From Leptolyngbya sp. SIO4C5 (GTDB lineage: Bacteria; Cyanobacteriota; Cyanobacteriia; Phormidesmidales; Phormidesmidaceae), in assembly GCA_010671965.1 (NCBI GenBank), contig JAAHIC010000023.1, positions 1 to 15,693 on the forward strand: 15,693 nucleotides of DNA, given 5' to 3'. Every line of letters begins with the position of its first letter. Position 1 is the stretch's first letter. Under the pieces are notes generated by a model. That model ran no database searches and was not told the origin of the DNA. It worked only from the letters and a program-made list of their open reading frames with translations. Shown piece by piece: positions 13,823 through 15,693 of the stretch. A program made the position numbers and the translations under genes.

Positions 13823-14776
13823 TCAGGGCGATCTCACCAACTGCATTAGCGTCACCTCCCACACCAAACGCGGCTGTACAAAGCCCCGCAGGTGTCGCCG
13901 GGCTTGTTCTAGCTGCTGCAGCCAGGGAATAGCCTCAGCCGCGATCGCCCGCCAGTACTGATGCTGCAGGTAGTCTATAAGCCAGAGCTGCGACTCTACA
14001 TCTAGGGTTTTGGCAATTTGACGGCCTAACTCTAGCGCCTGTCGCAGGGTGGCCGGAGGTCGCTGCAAAGTCTGCAGCAGTTCTCTGGGAATTGTCTGCA
14101 TTTGCTGCCAGCAGGCGATCGCCTGTCCGGGACTGCCCTGGGCGATCGCTAAAATCTCTGGCTGGGCCAGCACCTCGGTCTGATTTACCTGAGCCAGCAC
14201 CTGCTGCATCTGACTGCTGCTGAGACGGTGGAAGGGAATTTGCTGACAGCGGGAGACTAAGGTTGGCAGCAACGTACTGCTATCTGGCGCTAGCAGAATT
14301 AGGGTCGCCCGCCCTGGCTCCTCTAGGGTTTTGAGTAAACCATTAGCGGCAGACTCTGCCATCGTCTCAGCCTGCTCAATCACCACGATCGCTCGCTCTG
14401 CCTCCAGCGGCGGTCGACTCAGATAGCGGGCAATCTCCCGAATTTGTTCTAGGCGAATCTGAGGCGGGCTTTTGCGTTTCAGCCCCAGCGTTTCAGCTTC
14501 AGTCGCCGTTACCCGCTTGCCCTGATGCAGATAGGTTGGCTCCACCCACAGCAAATCAGGATGGCTGCGCTGCTGAATGCGGTGACGCACCGGCGCTCTG
14601 TTTCTAGGGGAAACCAGAAGCTGCTCGGCCAAAGCCGTCGCGGCCAAGCTGCGGCCAACTCCTGCCGGCCCGGCAAACAAGTAGGCGGGGGCAATCTGCC
14701 GCTGGGCAATGGCCCGCTCTAGGAGTTCAACCGCTTGGGACTGGCCGATGAGGGCCGCGAAGGCAGAGGATACCAC
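13823..14776 (-). CDS. holB: DNA polymerase III delta' subunit
   Basis: The 317-residue AAA+-type protein is the delta' subunit of the clamp loader, which places the sliding clamp on primed DNA. The N-terminus has IGQSQAVELLERAI (10-23) and a degenerate Walker A GPAGVGRS (36-43) with Arg42 in the lysine position. The Walker B-like VVIEQAETM (131-139) has no DE pair. NGLLKTLEEPG (145-155) and the SRC motif (175-177) are conserved. A non-ATPase delta' is known from E. coli. The usual four-cysteine zinc module is missing; only Cys177 and Cys222 occur in the whole protein. A stretch with HPDLLWVEPTYLHQGK (72-87) stands nearby. The best start is GTG at 14774-14776, giving a 58-nt overlap with tmk. 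No strong ribosome binding site is seen, consistent with coupled translation. Confidence 0.9.
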   Translation of the reverse strand: MVSSAFAALIGQSQAVELLERAIAQRQIAPAYLFAGPAGVGRSLAATALAEQLLVSPRNRAPVRHRIQQRSHPDLLWVEPTYLHQGKRVTATEAETLGLKRKSPPQIRLEQIREIARYLSRPPLEAERAIVVIEQAETMAESAANGLLKTLEEPGRATLILLAPDSSTLLPTLVSRCQQIPFHRLSSSQMQQVLAQVNQTEVLAQPEILAIAQGSPGQAIACWQQMQTIPRELLQTLQRPPATLRQALELGRQIAKTLDVESQLWLIDYLQHQYWRAIAAEAIPWLQQLEQARRHLRGFVQPRLVWEVTLMQLVRSP

Positions 14777-15453
14777 TGGCTCAGCTTCTCTTGCAAAATG
14801 GACTGAATCTGCTGGGCGATCGCCGCTGCTTCTCTATCGGCAGCAATGACCGCTGTGAGCGCATCCCTTTGAGCCAGTACCTCAAAGCCCTGCTGTACTC
14901 GGCGATGAAAGCTCAAATCAGCTTGCTCTATTCTATCGGCTAGCCCCCGCCGCTGGGTACGCGCCAAACCAACTTCCGCCTCTAGCTGCAGCCACAGCGT
15001 CAGATCGCTGCTAATACCGCCAGTTGCGATCTGATTGAGCTGTTTCACTAGGGCCAGATCAAGGCCCCGGCCATATCCCTGATAAGCCAGAGTTGAACCG
15101 GTAAAGCGATCGCACAGGACTAAATAGCCTGCCTGGAGCCAAGGACGGATCTGTTCATCTACATGCTGAGCGCGATCGGCAGCATAGAGCAATAATTCTG
15201 TCGTCGGCTGAATTTGGGCTTCATCCTGAGGCTGTAGCAAAATTTGCCGTAGCTGCAGTCCCAGCGCCGTTCCCCCCGGCTGCCGAGTTTTGACGACGCC
15301 CGCCACCAAGTTGGCTGCTTTTAGCGCCTGTAGCTCCGGGCTGTTCTGCAGCCAGTCAAATAAAAGATTGAGCTGCGTTGTTTTACCACAGCCTTCAATG
15401 CCTTCAAAAACAATTAATTTCCCCAAGATTTCTGACCCAAAAGCTTTAAGCAC
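14719..15453 (-). CDS. tmk: Thymidylate kinase
   Basis: This enzyme phosphorylates dTMP to dTDP with ATP in dTTP synthesis. Numbering from the GTG at 15453 (244 residues), the P-loop is FEGIEGCGKTTQ (16-27). TRQPGGTALG (56-65) is the dTMP-binding segment, with Gln where Glu is common. Next come LLLYAADRAQHV (87-98), the DRF motif (115-117) with YQGYGRGLD (124-132), and the lid arginines around RTQRRGLADRIE (165-176). The start is uncertain: GTG at 15453 or TTG at 15424-15426, which gives the more typical N-terminus MGKLIVFEG and 235 residues. Neither has a good ribosome binding site. The 3' end overlaps holB by 58 nt in another frame, which explains the unusual Pro/Ser-rich tail. Supply of dTTP and clamp loading in one transcript is a common bacterial pairing. 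Confidence 0.92.
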   Translation of the reverse strand: MLKAFGSEILGKLIVFEGIEGCGKTTQLNLLFDWLQNSPELQALKAANLVAGVVKTRQPGGTALGLQLRQILLQPQDEAQIQPTTELLLYAADRAQHVDEQIRPWLQAGYLVLCDRFTGSTLAYQGYGRGLDLALVKQLNQIATGGISSDLTLWLQLEAEVGLARTQRRGLADRIEQADLSFHRRVQQGFEVLAQRDALTAVIAADREAAAIAQQIQSILQEKLSQWYPLPSRPSSASPKRLNS

Positions 15454-15670
15454 GCTAGGATTCGACCGCTACTGGCAGTGAAAACAGTAAAATCATGAAG
15501 ATTGCAATACCGTTAAAGGCCAGTAACTTTACAGGCAAAAGCGCTCCAGCCGCTTAGTTTAGCCTAAAATCAGTTTCAGAATTTCCTGAGGCGGTATCGT
15601 TTTTTGGAAAAATATGGGTAGATACAGGTTTGTTGTATCCAGTAATAAAGCGTTAGTGTTGAAGACGTAG

Positions 15671-15692
15671 AGTGGAGATAATATGCTCCACT
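15671..15692. repeat. Inverted repeat at the right edge
   Basis: AGTGGAG (15671-15677) and CTCCACT (15686-15692) form a perfect seven-base-pair stem around an eight-nucleotide AT-rich loop. It lies in the 240-nt region upstream of tmk that contains no recognisable gene. It could be a terminator stem of a neighbouring gene, but the window ends before any T-run on the plus strand could be seen, and none is visible on the minus strand. Confidence 0.5.
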
Positions 15693-15693
15693 A

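Noticed and set aside
15495..15557. Possible 20-residue plus-strand peptide gene
   Set aside because: No ribosome binding site precedes the ATG and the length is within chance expectation; nothing else supports it.

Overview
The window is chromosomal DNA from a cyanobacterium. The palindrome GCGATCGC (HIP1) occurs about thirty times in 15.7 kb, roughly two orders of magnitude above the chance expectation for an 8-mer. The gene content agrees: a DevBCA-type exporter, a cyanobacterial-style YbjN-like protein, a DUF937 protein, and a tmk-holB pair. The genus cannot be fixed from sequence alone. No rRNA, tRNA, CRISPR array, insertion sequence or phage gene was seen, so this looks like ordinary core and near-core chromosome rather than an island.

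Left part (1-5333). A small two-helix membrane protein is encoded on the minus strand. A 390-nt AT-rich gap separates it from a plus-strand MscS-family mechanosensitive channel with a signal peptide and a periplasmic N-terminal domain. Convergent to the channel is a three-gene minus-strand set: a coiled-coil protein, an alpha/beta-hydrolase-fold protein whose catalytic triad positions all appear substituted, and a phosphoribosyltransferase. The first two share the sequence TAATG. A 323-nt gap without a recognisable gene lies upstream of this set.

Middle part (5334-8945). The minus strand carries a DUF937 protein followed 14 nt later by a type IB DNA topoisomerase that starts at a TTG codon. 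Next come a DJ-1/PfpI family protein and a BON-domain protein, the last two separated by a likely intrinsic terminator. A plus-strand cyclase-family metal hydrolase is transcribed divergently from the BON gene. Several of these families are associated with stress or envelope maintenance, but the sequence does not prove a shared pathway.

Right part (8946-15693). Everything is on the minus strand. tmk overlaps holB by 58 nt; 83 nt later a tight operon devB-devC-devC-devA-ybjN-like begins. devB encodes the membrane fusion protein, the two devC genes encode related but distinct permeases, and devA encodes the ATPase. Together with an outer-membrane TolC-type channel encoded elsewhere, they would form a tripartite exporter. 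The two permease genes in one operon suggest a heterodimeric membrane core, unlike the single devC of the Anabaena devBCA operon.

No clearly new multi-gene system was found. The most interesting items are the double-devC exporter with its coupled YbjN-like gene, and the apparently non-catalytic alpha/beta-hydrolase coupled to a coiled-coil protein.
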